Shown here one piece after another: positions 1 to 12,420 of a stretch of DNA of 64,000 nt. Each line of letters opens with the position of its first letter. The stretch's first letter is position 1. The stretch is from Stomorhina lunata. Taxonomy: Eukaryota; Arthropoda; Insecta; Diptera; Rhiniidae. Position numbers and translations under genes: made by a program. A model generated the notes under the pieces. The model did no database searches. It saw only the letters and a program-made list of their open reading frames with translations, and was not told where the DNA came from. Location: NCBI GenBank assembly GCA_933228675.1, contig OW121740.1:5635501-5699500 (forward strand). The letters are read 5' to 3'.

Positions 1-814
1 CCTGCAACAAATCTTTTCATCGTTTTGTAAATCTTTCTCACCACCAAGTATTAAGTAATGTGTAAAATAAATTTTTGGCAAAGAACCAAAAACCAACAGA
101 AACTTACAATAATTGAAAGAAGAAAAAACTAATCGAAAATATAGCAAGTGACTGAGAAAAAGCAATCAAGGTCGGTCAAAAAATACCCTAAACAACTTTA
201 AGTTATATGAATATATTTCAATAAATATAAGAATCTAGGTAATTTATCATAGTTAAATACATTGTCGAAAATATTTCATAAGAAAAACATACAAAAAAAA
301 ATTTCCTAAGAAGTCAATGGGACTTGTCCTTGAACCTCTAAATTTCTTTAATATGAACTCCGATCTATACCAAGAATACACTTCTTCAAATCAACTCTTA
401 AAGTAATTAAGAGTTAAACCAATTGTTATGATACTATAAACATCTGCATAAAGTCACCTTTATAGTAGCGTAGGGTATTTAAATTTCAAGACAAAATCTA
501 TAAAATTGTTTTTTAAAGACTAAGGGCAGCTGCCTGAATGTTAAGCATGAATAAAGCCTACTTAAAAATTACAATAATCTAAAAAAAACAATTTCATTCC
601 ATTTTTGGCCTAAATACACACACACAAATAAATATTTACACAAAGATACTCCTACACCGCAAAAGTTTGTAGTACAATTTTCAAATAAAAAACAAAAATT
701 TAATAAAAACATTTTAATATTTTTTCGTAGAACTTTCAGCAAAAATAGAGCTTCTATAAGTTAAACTGTTTCAAACAAAAAACAGAAAAATTTGTATTGA
801 AAATTTTTTAACAA
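1..814. other. AT-rich stretch, no gene recognised
   Basis: No open frame of useful length, no RNA gene and no clear repeat unit is seen here. The sequence is ordinary AT-rich intergenic or intronic DNA that grades into the satellite array starting near 815. Confidence 0.5.
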
Positions 815-1850
815 AAAATTTTTTTATGAAAAAATTTTGTTTTTTGTTTTTGGTTCACCAAAAATTTTCTATAGAAAAATTCTAGTTAACGAAAAATTTT
901 CTAAAGAAAAATTTTGGCTAACGAAAAATTTTCTGTAGAAAAATTTTAGTTAACGAAAAATTCTCTATAGAAAAAGTTTGGTTAACGAAAAATTTTCAAT
1001 AGAAAAATTTTGGTTTCAATAGAAAAATTTTGGTTACCGAAAAATTTCAAAAAAAATTTTCGTTATAAAGATTTTTTTATAGAAAATTTTTCATTATAAA
1101 AATTTTCTATAGAAAATTTTTCATTACATAAATTTTCTATAGAAAATGTTTCAATATATAAATTTTCTATCGAAAAATTTTCATTATAAAAATTTTCTAT
1201 AGAAAATTTTTCATTACAAAAATTTTCTGCAGAAAATTTTTCATTATAAGATTTTTCTATGAACATTTTTTATTATAAAATTTTTCTGTACAAAAATTTT
1301 TATAATGAAAAATTTTCTATAGAAAAATTTTATAATAAAAAATTTTGTATAGAAACATTTTCTGTAGCAAAATTTTTTATAACGAAAAAGTTTCTATTGG
1401 GAAAAATTTTATAACGTAAAACTTTCTATGGAAAAATTTTTGTATAGAAAAATTATCTATAGAAAACTTAAAAAAAAAATTTTATTGAAAATTTTTTTAT
1501 AGAAACATTTTTATAACGAAAAAGTTTTTATAATGAAAAATTTTTTATATAAAAATTTCTTATAACGAAAAATTGTCTGTAGAAATTTTTTTTTTTTTTA
1601 GAATATTTTCTATTTAACGACAGGTTTTTTTTATCCAAAATTTTTTTAAAACGAAAAATTTTATTTAAAAAATTTGTTTATACGAAAAATTTTATGTAGA
1701 AAAAATTTTTAGATCAAAAAATGTTTAATAGAAATATTATAAATAAAACATTTTCTATAGAAAACTTTTAAAGAATTTTTTTCATTTGAAAAAAAAAACT
1801 TTAAAAGCAAAATTATTTATAGAAAACTTTTGAATAAATCATTTTCTAAA
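815..1850. repeat. Palindromic AT-rich satellite array 1
   Basis: Degenerate tandem repeats of roughly 30-33 bp built around the palindrome TTTTCTATAGAAAA. The array begins with units carrying GGTTAACGAAAAA and shifts to units carrying TTATAAAAA or TTATAACGAAAAA. Units differ by substitutions and small indels, so this is an old array. Short open frames here (NEKFSIENF-type peptides) are by-products of the repeat and not genes. Confidence 0.85.
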
Positions 1851-3260
1851 GAAAATTTTTTTTAAAAGAAATTTTAATTTTTTTTTTTATATTATAGAAA
1901 AAAATTCTATTACAAATTTTTAAAATTTTTAATACAAAAAAAATATTCAAACAAAAGTTTTGTAGAAAAGAATGTTCTTTGTTAGAGACAAATTCTTCTT
2001 TGAATTTTTCTATGATTTTTTTAAGGAATAGTGTACAATGATACATATAAAAGTAGATCCTGTCATTGTTGTTACACATTCGTATCACAATAGTTGTGGA
2101 TATTTATTTTTTAATATTACCGCAAAATCTGCATACATATGTATTTATGTAAGTAAATACGAATGAATTGTTAGCATGAAGTATATCAGGACAAAAGTTA
2201 TGTATGTACCAAAATTCAACTTAAATCCTATGAATATATGTGTATATGTATATGTAACTATTATTTCAAAATTTTCATATATGTAGAAAATGTAAGTACA
2301 GATTTAAACATATGTATTAAAAATTATGTAAAAATATTATTCTAAAGATTGGCTCGTGTACTCGTGTAATCATAGAATAATCCTCAGACATAAACATTCA
2401 TAGTCAACTTGGGAGTAAGCCAAAAAATATGCTACATTTTAGTTACTGGCTACAAAAGAGACATACACACAAATATTTATACATATAAATTTTGTATAAT
2501 AATTTAGTCTTTTTGCTGGCTTCATTTAGTTTTGAATACAGGGATGACGAAAGCTTTATATTGTATAGATTTCATATTTTTATACATATTTATAAGTAAA
2601 ATGTCTAACATTTAGTTATATTTACTTCTGCTCCTTTTAATACATTTATTCATTCATTTGTTCATTTCTTTTATTTATTCATTTTTTTTTTTCTCCTTAA
2701 TATGATTTTAGTTTAGCTTTAAAGTAAAGATAATGATGTGAATATGAATGTGAACGTGAATGAGATCTCATCTGTACTTCATCTTTGAAACAATTTATGA
2801 ATGTTCATGATACTAGTTTAGGGAACCATCATGGTCCTAGAGTAGGATTTGTATCCTATGATGTAAAAATATATGAAAAAAATTTAATTTTCTACACACT
2901 AACATTTAGTTTTGTATTTATGTTTTATATTTTAAATTTAATTCATGTTATGCAGATTTTTCTAACAGGATATAGGACATGCAGCATATTTCTATTTCCT
3001 GTTAGGCAAAATACATAGAATATGAACTGGAGTTATATGCCCTTACGCTAAAATTTTATTTTTATTTAATATTTTTCATTTTACTAAACAAAAATTGTTT
3101 TAGAAATAAATTATAAAATTAAATAGAGAATCAGATTATAAATAAAACAAATGTTTTTATACAGAAATAAACTTTATATTAATTATGCTTTAAAAGGAAT
3201 TAAATTTAAATAATATTTCGAATAAAATAAGATATGACAACAAAATTAAGGAAAGGAGGA
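1851..3260. other. Spacer between two satellite arrays, no gene recognised
   Basis: AT-rich DNA with short ATACATATGTAT-type runs and CATT-rich simple sequence near 2640-2690. The 77-codon open frame at 2785-3018 has no recognisable domain and no supporting context, so I do not call it a gene. Confidence 0.45.
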
Positions 3261-5420
3261 GATTTCAGAAAAAATTTAATCATGAAAAATTTTTCATAGG
3301 CAATTTTTACAATGAAAAAATCTTTATACTGAAAAATTTTCTATGGAAAATTTTTATAATGAACAATGAAAACTTTTCCATAGAAAAATATTTGTAACGA
3401 AAAATTTTCTATAAAAAAATTTTTTATAGAAAAATTTTTTATAACGAAAAATTTTCTATAGAAATTTTTTATAACAAAAAATTTCCTACATAACGATACA
3501 TTTTCTATAGAAAAATTTTTGTAGCGAAAAAAATTGTCTATAGACAAATTTTTATAACGAAGAATCTTCTATAGAAAAATTTTTATAAGGAAAAGTTTCT
3601 ATAGAAAAATTTTTTATGACGAAAAATTCTGTATAGAAAATTTTTTTATATGTATGAAAATTTTTTTTTATAACGAAAAATTTTCTATAGAATTTTTTTT
3701 TTTATAACGAAAAATTTTCTAATCAAATTTTTTTTATAACGAAAAATTTTCTATAAAAAATTTTAATAGAAAATTTTTTATAACGAAAAATATTCTATAG
3801 AAACATTTCTATAGCAAAAAATTTTCTATAGAAAAATGTTTATAAGGAAAAACTTTCTATACAAATTTTTTTTATAACAACAAATTTTCTATAGAACATT
3901 TTTTTATAACTAAAAATTTTCTATAGAAAAGTTTTTTTGTAACGAAAAATTTTCTAAAGAAAAATTTTTATAACACAAAATTTTCTATAGAAAAATTTTT
4001 ATAACGGTAGTTTTCTATAGAAACATTTTGATAACGAAAAGTTTTCTGTAAAAAAATTTTTATAAACAAAAACATTCTATAGAAATATTTTTTATAATGA
4101 TACATTTTCTATAGATAATTTTTATAACGATAAATTTTTTATAACGTTCTATAGAAAAATTTTTATAACAAAATATTTTCTATAGAAAAATTTTTATAAC
4201 AAAAAATTTTCTATAGAGATATTTTTATAAAAAAAAATTTTCTATTGAAAAATTTTTATAACAAAAAATGTTCTATAGAAAAATTTTTATAACAAAAAAT
4301 TTTCTATAGAAAAAATTTTATAACAAAAAATTTTCTATAGAAAAATTTTTATAACAAAAAATTTTCTATAGAAAAATATTTGTAGCAAAAATTTTCTATA
4401 GAATTTTTTTTTATAACGGAAAATTTTCTATAAAAAAATTTTTATATCGAAAAATTTTCTATAGAAGAGTTTTCATAACGAAAAGTTTTTTATAGAAAAA
4501 TTTTTATAACAAAAAATTTTGTACAGAAAAATTTTTACAACAAAAAAATTTTCTAAAGAAACATTTCGAATAACTATAAATTTTCTATAAATAATTTTTA
4601 CAATGAAATATTTTCTATAGAAAAATTTTTATAAGAAAAATTTTCGATAGAAAATTTTTATAAAAAAAAATTGTATAACGAAAATTTCTATAGTAAAAAG
4701 TTATAACGAAAAATTTTCTACATACAAGTTTTTATAACGAAAAATTTTCTATATACAAATTTTTATAACGAAAAAGTTTCTATAGAAAAATTTTCTAAAG
4801 AAAAATTGTTATAACGAAAAATTTTCTGTAGGAAAAATTTTTTATAAAAAAATTTTTATAACGATTTTTTTTAAAGAAAATTTTTTTTACCGAAAAGTTT
4901 TTATAAAAAAAAAATTAAAAAAAAAATTATAGAAATTTTTTTTTTTTTTTTTTAATTTTCATAACGAAAATTTTTTTAAGAAAAATTTTCTATGAATAAA
5001 TTTTTATAACAAAAAATTTTTATAGTGAATCATTTTCTATAAAAAAAAAATATTTTATAACGAAAAATTTTTTTAGAAAAATTTTTATAAAAAAAAATTT
5101 CTATCGAAAATTTATAATGAAACATTTTCTATTGTAAAGTTTTTGTAATGAATCATTTTCTATAAAAAAAAGGAAAAATTTTTTTATAGAAAAATTTTTA
5201 TAACAAAAAATTAAAAAAAAAAAGTTTTTGTAACTAAAATTAAAAATAAAAATTATAGAAAAAAAAAAAAAATTAATTAAAAAAAAAAAAATATAACAAA
5301 AATTTTTTTAAAGAAAAATTTTCTATGAAAAAATTTTCGTTTTTTGTGATAAAAATGTTTTATAGAAAAATTTGAAATAACGAATAATTTTTTTATTAAG
5401 AAAAATTTTCTAAATCTGGT
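3261..5420. repeat. Palindromic AT-rich satellite array 2
   Basis: About 2.1 kb of 31-33-bp units, with approximate consensus AAAAATTTTTATAACG followed by AAAAATTTTCTATAGA. Each unit contains a near-perfect palindrome centred on CTATAG. The middle (about 4100-4400) is the most uniform; the 3' end (4900-5400) decays into poly-A/poly-T-like sequence. It is the same family as the arrays near 30-34 kb and runs opposite to the array at 30.06-32.06 kb. Confidence 0.88.
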
Positions 5421-7190
5421 TCATAATTTTATAATTTTTTTATATTTCTATTGTCTCGTAAACATATTATGGTGTAATTTTTCAGAATAAAAGTACCTCC
5501 CACCTCTTTCCTTACTCCTCCTTTTTCGTACCAAAATTCAATTTCTTTCCCTCCAATTTAGCATTTTTTATGGTTAGACATAAAAATTAATGTTGGCTGG
5601 TATCATTTTCTGTATTCTTTTATTTTTATGAAAAAGGATTCTTTGTGTCTTATACAATTTAAATGTATCTTAATATTTATGGATATTTGTCCAGTTGTTT
5701 TTTTTTTTTTTTTGTTTTTAACCAATTATATGAAAAAATTTTTTTTGGAAGTCGGAACAAATATTTTATCATAAATTTATTTAAAAATATTTTTATTGTT
5801 ACGGAAATCCTTATAGTTAATGTTTTTTGGCTTAACTCCCACAAATGCTATAGAGTGTCGAGGTTGGACCACACACTGATATAGAATGAAAAAAGGAGTT
5901 ATATTTTTACACTAAAGTTTTTGAAAGTAAATCTTTTTAATAAGATGTTACAAAAATTTCCATATTCAATTCTGTATTTTATTTTGCTTTCATTTATATG
6001 ACGATTATTATAATTTTTTTTTTTTGAGGATAAAACCATTTACGTTTTGTTTAAAAAAGGGAACGTAACATAGTCCCCCCATTAGTCTAGTGCTCTTGAA
6101 AAATGTTTGCCACATTTGGAATTTATGTACAAACGTTTATTTTATTTCACTTTTTTATATTTTTTATTATTTTAAGGTTTTATGTGAAAGGACTTTTCGG
6201 TGGTTTAAATTTACACACAAAGAGGGGAAAAACTAATGCATTATAAAAAATGAAACAAATAAAAAAAACATTTTAATCTTTTATGAAAAACAATAGACTT
6301 AGAAACGACCATTAACATGAAGTTTGGGTAAAATAATAAAATTATTTTATTTCTCTAAAAACATAACAAAATGGTTTTTAAAGGAACGCCCCAAAGTTTT
6401 AAAAACTCAAAAGGATTTTAAGGATATTGTTGTTTCTTAGAACCTAACATACCTATCACATACTTTATTAAGAATTTAAACATATTTTATTTAAAGGAAA
6501 TAGAACAATATCATGTTTTGGTTGCATTTCATTTCCTTGAGTATGTGTTTAAGAGTGAATTTATTCAGGGATAAATATTTATGTGCTTTTTTTATATCCT
6601 TATTTCATCATCTTATAGAATGACCCTTAGTTGGCCTTATTTGCTTAGCCGTTGTAATGTTAATATATAGATTAAGGATTTATGTTTATTTTATGCTAAA
6701 CATTATTAAATATTATTATTATTGTTATTATTATGATCCTGTTAAAATGGTCAAAATGTTATTTTTTTAATATTTATCATGTTCTTAAAATATTATTTAA
6801 ACTAAAATAGATTATTTATTGTAATTACATATATGGGCAAATCCGAAAAACCTTAAACCAAGGACAAAATTTTAAAACTTTCAAAATCACATATATATGT
6901 ATGTTTACGGAAAAATTAAGGATATATTGATCCTTTAGAATATATAATGGATACAATTTTTGATTGCTCTCATCGTGAATGGCAGGTATTTATTTGCACC
7001 CATCTCTAATTGTTATACATTTTTTAAAATAATATGTTTTTTAAAAGTTTTTAAAACTCACAAAAACATCCATTTAGGTATCAAGTTTCAGTATGAGCTC
7101 AAAGTCTGCTTAATTTTATACAATTAGATGTAAAAGACTCCATCAAAAGTAATTGGAGCCATATAAATAACATCAAGTAAAAAAAGACTC
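5421..7190. other. AT-rich spacer, no gene recognised
   Basis: No coding sequence, RNA gene or clear transposon end is recognisable. A 73-codon frame at 5663-5884 is compositionally AT-driven and is not supported. Confidence 0.4.
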
Positions 7191-9120
7191 ACAGTGTGTA
7201 GCGTCCGTCACCGAAATAAAGTTTTTTTTTTTAATTTCACTAGTAAAATTTTTATTTTTTCTCCAATTGAACTGGGTTCGTAAAGAGAACTTATAACATG
7301 CTTTACATTAGGCTAAAAATATAGAGATGTTAATATAACATTTTACAGAATAAAATGTAAAGGAAAGTGTGTAGCGTCCGTCACAGTATATATTTTTTCC
7401 AAAATGATATTTATTGAATACAAAATTTACGAACACATGTCTGCCTTATTCATAAAGCAGATTAAATTTAAGAAATTATGTGTTAAAAAAAACAGTACCT
7501 GATTGACCGAGCCTTGCTCGGAACTTAAGGATAAGCATTTCAAGGCAAATTTTAAAGTTTACAAAAATTTTATTGTTTAGAGTATTAGACAAATAAATTA
7601 ATTTCTCTGAAAGACATCGCACACAAATATCCAATTAATTAACTCACTTTGAGTAATTTTCAGTGGCGCCACCTGTCAGTAATTGGTCATACCAATTAAG
7701 AAACCTTCGTCGGCTCGTGCGGTACATTTTTTCTAAAGATCATAGCATGATCAAATACACAGTTCACGATCTAAATTATTTTGAGTAATTTTCAGTGGCG
7801 CCACCAGTCAGAAATTAGTCATGTCAACTTAAAAAACTTCGCTGGCTCATGCGCAAAATGTAGAGCTGAAGAGCATAGCATGATCAAATGCATAGTTTAC
7901 TATTCTAAAAAGCAAAGTTATAACATTACCAATTTGTTCCACTTTTTATCCCCTAATCTTAAAAAAGTTCAATATGCGTACTTGGTACTTCTTTGGTACC
8001 AATTGAATTCAATACATTTTTTTAGAAACACAGGTAATATATCGATCCTACTCATGTCACTTTATGAGATTTTAAGTTATCATTTTATGACGTTTTTACC
8101 CATTTTGGCCCCCGAAATCAAAAAATTACGAAATACGTGTTTAATATTTTTTTTCGCATTTATTGATTCTAAATTTAAATTCTATATACTTTGGTTCAAA
8201 AGATAAGTATGGGCTAAAAATAGTACCAAAAGAACTACTTTCACCACTTTTTACCCCTTATCGGGAATAATTTCAAAAAAGTACCAAACACCTGTACACT
8301 TATTTTTATAGTTGCTGTTTGTTTTGTTTTGTTTCTATGTCTATTACTTTAGGAGATTTAACGTTTTCGATTATTTCCCCTTTTTACCCCTTAGGGACAA
8401 AGTTTTCAAAAGTCCCTTCTTATTCGACCCATACATCCAAAAAGATACCCACCGTTCAAATTTAATCAAAATCGTTAGAGTCGTTTTCGAGATAGCCATT
8501 CTATATATATGTATAATATATTTATTGCTCGTTTAAGAATATAAGATACAGTGGGGCAAATTTGATGCTTTTGGATTTTTTTTTTTTGGATTATTAGGGC
8601 ACTCTAACAGTGAAAAACTTTAAATAAATATATGTATGTAGCCGTTTTGTAAAATATTAAATTGTGCCCAAAAATCGCATTTTTAACCTTAAAAATAAAG
8701 AGGAAGCAGATGAAATTCGGGAAGAAATAACACTATTATTTTCACTGATTTACGAACCCTTAAAAAATATAAAATATGAATTTTTCCCTAATAAAAAACA
8801 TTCAAGTAAAAACTGTATCGTCCGTCACGTAGCGTCCGCAACAGTTTTTTATGGATTTTGGCTGAAATTGGAAACTTTAAAATATTTTATAAAAGCTGTT
8901 TTGTAATCCTCTGATTTTCCTCTATATTCAATGTATTTACAATTTTTTTACTACTATGACCGATTTGATAAAAATTACAGTCACTTCCATTTTTTGTAAC
9001 GTTCGTCACAGTTCTTTAAAAGAGAATATCTTTTTCCTCTAAAACAGGTATATAAATTAACAAATGCCATACGATAGCACAATCGATGGGCTAATATTAT
9101 CGGAAATTTTTCAAACTTGC
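7191..9120. repeat. Block of decayed interspersed repeats with a recurrent GTAGCGTCCGTCAC motif
   Basis: The motif GTAGCGTCCGTCAC or a close variant occurs at about 7197, 7371, 8817-8845 and 8998. A duplication of about 130 bp is visible: the segment from about 7649, with TTTTCAGTGGCGCCACC, recurs from 7781 at an offset of 132 bases. Between 7900 and 8560 there are several loosely related stretches containing CTTTTTACCCCTTA. The 141-codon frame at 7781-8206 crosses this repeat and shows no recognisable domain. The block looks like noncoding remains of one or more transposable elements of unknown class. Confidence 0.55.
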
Positions 9121-9184
9121 TCAGTTTTATGTAGATAAGAAAAAATTTAAATCCCTAGACTCCTTTAGGTACCAGGAAATCCAA

Positions 9185-10030
9185 CAAAGAACTCAATCAA
9201 TTTTGGTTGAAATCCGTCCATTCATTGGGGTACCTGCTTTGGACCCCCATTTTTCACTTATTTTTCTTCTCAATATAAGCCGCAATTCTCAACAGAATTT
9301 GATGAAATGCAGCACCAATAGATTTGGTTGGCACAAAAAAGAGCTCTACAAATTTTGGTTGAAATCCGTCTATACCTACGGGACTTTCACATAAATTCAA
9401 TTTGATTAAAAGGTTACGCCTAAATGACTGCAACACTTTTTGCTCTAATTATGCATAACAATTTATGTGACTTTTTTCAGAAAATTTTGAATTATGTTCT
9501 ACAATCGGTAAATTTCGGTAAATTTTTTTCGCTTAATCTAAAGAAGAGACTTTCACCTTTTACATGATTATAATGGGAGCATCAAACAAAACCGAGCCAA
9601 ATTTGTTTTTGCCCAAAGAAAAACGAAAACACTGCATTTTGTAGAGCTTTTTTGATTTCCTGATATCTCCTAAACTATATACGAGATTAAGATATTTTCT
9701 TTTGCGGACTAAAACTAAGGTTCTGTATCTTCATTAAATTGAAATCAAGATTAAAGCTGTGAAACTATATTCGATGCATGAGCTACTGAGTTTGATGAAA
9801 ATTTTCATCGCTTTTCTTTTTAGAACATAAAGCGTATTTCAATACCTTTTTTATCACAAAATAATATAACATTTTCTTAAAAACAGTTATTAATCCTTAA
9901 TATTTTGAATCTTCTCTATAGAACTGCATCATATGATTTTTCAAAATCTGTAGTCAAAAAATAGCTTTTTGCAGCAGAAATATCGTAGTGCTGCGGCTGG
10001 CACAAAGCTATCACTGACTCCTTCGCTGAA
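9185..10030 (+). repeat. Left arm of a large divergent inverted repeat (foldback)
   Basis: This segment is the diverged reverse complement of about 10600-11450. Matching landmarks include AATTTTGGTTGAAATCCGTC on the left against the GGATTTCAACCAAAATTT stretch on the right, and GATTTCCTGATATCTCC on the left against GGGGATATCAGGAAATC on the right. Its outer end carries two copies of a subrepeat of about 150 bp that is also tandem on the right arm. Confidence 0.75.
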
Positions 10031-10599
10031 TCACCTAGTTCACTTTATAAAGCTCTTATGTGGACCATATTAACTTCAGCCAGATTTCTTTTTAAAAATC
10101 TAGAAATAACTTCAAAATCTTTCTAATTAACTGAATTCGAACTTGTTGATTACACAATTTTCCCACTAAAATTCTAATGATGTAAGATCTAAACATAAAA
10201 TTATAATTGAATTAAATTATAGCCAATGTTTAGCCAAAATCCACTTACAAATAATGATGTGTAATTAAGGACTTAGGAAGACCCAAGGTTAACACTACGC
10301 ATACTAATATAATAACTAATAATTGATTATATATACATACATACGAGTATGTTTTATCATTGACATGAAAAGAACTGCATTTTGACCTATGTGTTAGTTA
10401 ACGAACAAACTAAAATCTAACAAAGATTTTAGTAAAGACTTCCATAAATATATAAAATATTAATAAATAATTAAGAGATTTTTTAACACTTAGACTGAAT
10501 CGTAGAGAACGTTACGTTAAAAGTAGACGTCCTCACCAAAAAGTATCAAATCACCTAAAAATAAGTTCTTCTAAACTTCATACAACCGCTACATCGCAC
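10031..10599. other. Central spacer between foldback arms
   Basis: About 570 bases separate the two arms. No open frame or transposase remnant is recognisable; the sequence is plain AT-rich DNA with a short ATATACATACATACGAGTATG stretch. Confidence 0.5.
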
Positions 10600-11452
10600 T
10601 ATGCACAAAAGCTATTTTTTGGCATTCTTTTTGAAAAATCTATCATGCGGTTCTGCAGCAAAGAGTCTAGATATTAAGGATCAGTAATTGTTTTCAAGAA
10701 AAAGTTATATTATGTGTTATAAAAAAGCTATTGAAATTGACTTAATGTTCCAAAAAGTGATGAAATTTTTCGAATATAGTTTCACAGCTTTAGTCATGAT
10801 GTTAATTTAATTAAGATACAGAATCTTGGTTTTTGTTTAGCAGAAGAAAATAACTTTATCTCGTATACAGTTTAGGGGATATCAGGAAATCAAAAAAGCT
10901 GTACAAAATCCAGTGTTTTCGTTTTTCTTTGGACAAAAACTAAGTTGGATTGGTTTTGCTCGGTTATCCCACCATAACCACGTGAAAGGTGAAAGTCCAT
11001 TCTTTAGATTAAGTGAAAAAAAATTACCAAAATTTCAAAAATTTTCAAAATTTTCTAAAAAAAAAGTCACGTACCTTGTTAAGCATAATTTAAGCAAAAA
11101 GTGTTGCAGTCGTTTAGGCGTAACTTTTTAATCAAATTGCATTTAAGTGTAAGTCTAAGGCAGGTACCCCTAGAAGTCGACGGATTTAAATCAAAATAAG
11201 TAGAGCTCTTTTTTGGGTCAACTAGCAGATGTATACCGAATTTAATCAAATTCTGTTGAGTCTTGCTGCTTATATATTGCGAAGAAAAACAAGTGAAAAT
11301 CGGGGTCCAAAGCAGACACCCCAAAGAGTGGGGGGATTTCAACCAAAATTTAAAGAGCTCTTTGTTGGATAAACTAATAGATGTGTGCCGAATTTCATCA
11401 AATTTTGTTGAGAATTCTGGCTTATACATTGAGAACAGAAATAAGTGAAACA
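10600..11452 (-). repeat. Right arm of the large divergent inverted repeat
   Basis: Diverged reverse complement of about 9185-10030. The outer part (from about 11160) is a direct tandem repeat of about 150 bp carrying GGGGTCCAAAGCAG and AATTTCATCAAATTTTGTTG. The tandem series stops at 11452, where another repeat is inserted, and resumes near 12226. The 124-codon minus-strand frame and the 61-codon plus-strand frame inside it are repeat artefacts. Confidence 0.75.
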
Positions 11453-12225
11453 AGTAAGAAAGTGCTATAGTCGGTCAAGCCCTACCATACGATACCCTTC
11501 ACCACTAAGGTTAAAGGTGTTCTTTTTCCTGTATAAATACAAATATTTGCTAAATTTTGCCATCATTTAAACATTTTCTCAAAACTTATATATTTAAGCT
11601 GTTTTCGTCATTTGAACTTATATGAGAGCTAGGGTCAAATGTGGACCGATTATTTCGAAATTTGGCAAATTGATTACGGTTACTACAAAAATTATGTTTG
11701 CAAAAAAAGAAAATAAACTTAAAATTCTTGTTCTCTTCAGATTTATTTTAGTTTTAGTGATTTTTGTCTCATTTATTGCGTTTTGACAGAAGAGTTTGCA
11801 GGGATCGAATTCAACAAAATTTGGTACAGTGATTTTAGTTCATATATAAGCAGTATGTGTTTTTAATTTCATGAAAAATATTTGTGGAAAATATACCAAT
11901 TCCGAGAGGTGGAACCTATTGGAGGTACCATAAATAAATGACCGATTTTAACGAATTTCAATAGTCATGGTTGCACTATCAAAAAAATTATCTGTGTCAA
12001 ATTTCATCAAGTTATCTATAGAATTTTGACCTGTACCTTGATTACATGGTTTACTTGGGGGTCCAGCCAGACAGACGGACTGACATCGCTAAATCGAATC
12101 AGAAAGTGATTCCAAGCCTATTGGTATACTAATAGGTGGGTATAAGACAAATATTTCTATGCGTTACATACAGCAGCACAAACTTATAATACCCTTTCCA
12201 CCTATGGTGAAGGGAATACAAATGG
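11453..12225 (+). mobile_element. Dispersed repeat (AGTAAGAAAGTGCTATAGTCGG family), inserted in a tandem repeat
   Basis: It begins with AGTAAGAAAGTGCTATAGTC and a short self-complementary start. It contains TATGAGAGCTAGGGTCAAAT near 11620 and ends near the inverted GGTGAAGGG/CCCTTCACC-type sequence at about 12190-12225. The same family appears at 22.75-23.5 kb and 62.57-62.88 kb, and its internal motif occurs in the repeats at 38 and 42 kb. It splits the tandem repeat of about 150 bp, so it inserted later. The structure recalls noncoding Helitron/DINE-type repeats of flies, but class assignment is inference. Confidence 0.55.
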
Positions 12226-12420
12226 GGGTCCAAGGGGGAGGCACCTCAAGGAGTTATTGAATCTCAACCAAAATTAACACTTTCTTGAATCAGTTAATGG
12301 CTTATCAGTTAATGGTTAATCTGTTGAGAATTGCGGATTGTACATTGAGAATAAAAAAAGGTGAAAAATGGGGGTCCGAAGCAGGTGCCCCAAGGTTTTC
12401 TTTTTTTTTAAATTTTTCTT
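12226..12420. repeat. Continuation of the tandem repeat of about 150 bp
   Basis: GGGGGTCCAAGGGGG at about 12228 and ATGGGGGTCCGAAGCAGG at about 12366 are further units of the tandem series at 11160-11452, resuming after the inserted element. Confidence 0.65.

Noticed and set aside
1063..1266. Repetitive NEKFSIENF-type peptide frames here and at 3341-3547 and 30058-30513
   Set aside because: These are translations of the AT-rich palindromic satellite and show no independent coding signal.
7781..8206. 141-codon plus-strand frame
   Set aside because: It begins inside a 132-bp duplicated repeat and continues through noncoding repeat sequence; no domain is recognisable.
11079..11453. 124-codon minus-strand frame
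   Set aside because: It lies wholly within the tandem subrepeats of the foldback arm; the peptide repeats itself with the DNA unit.
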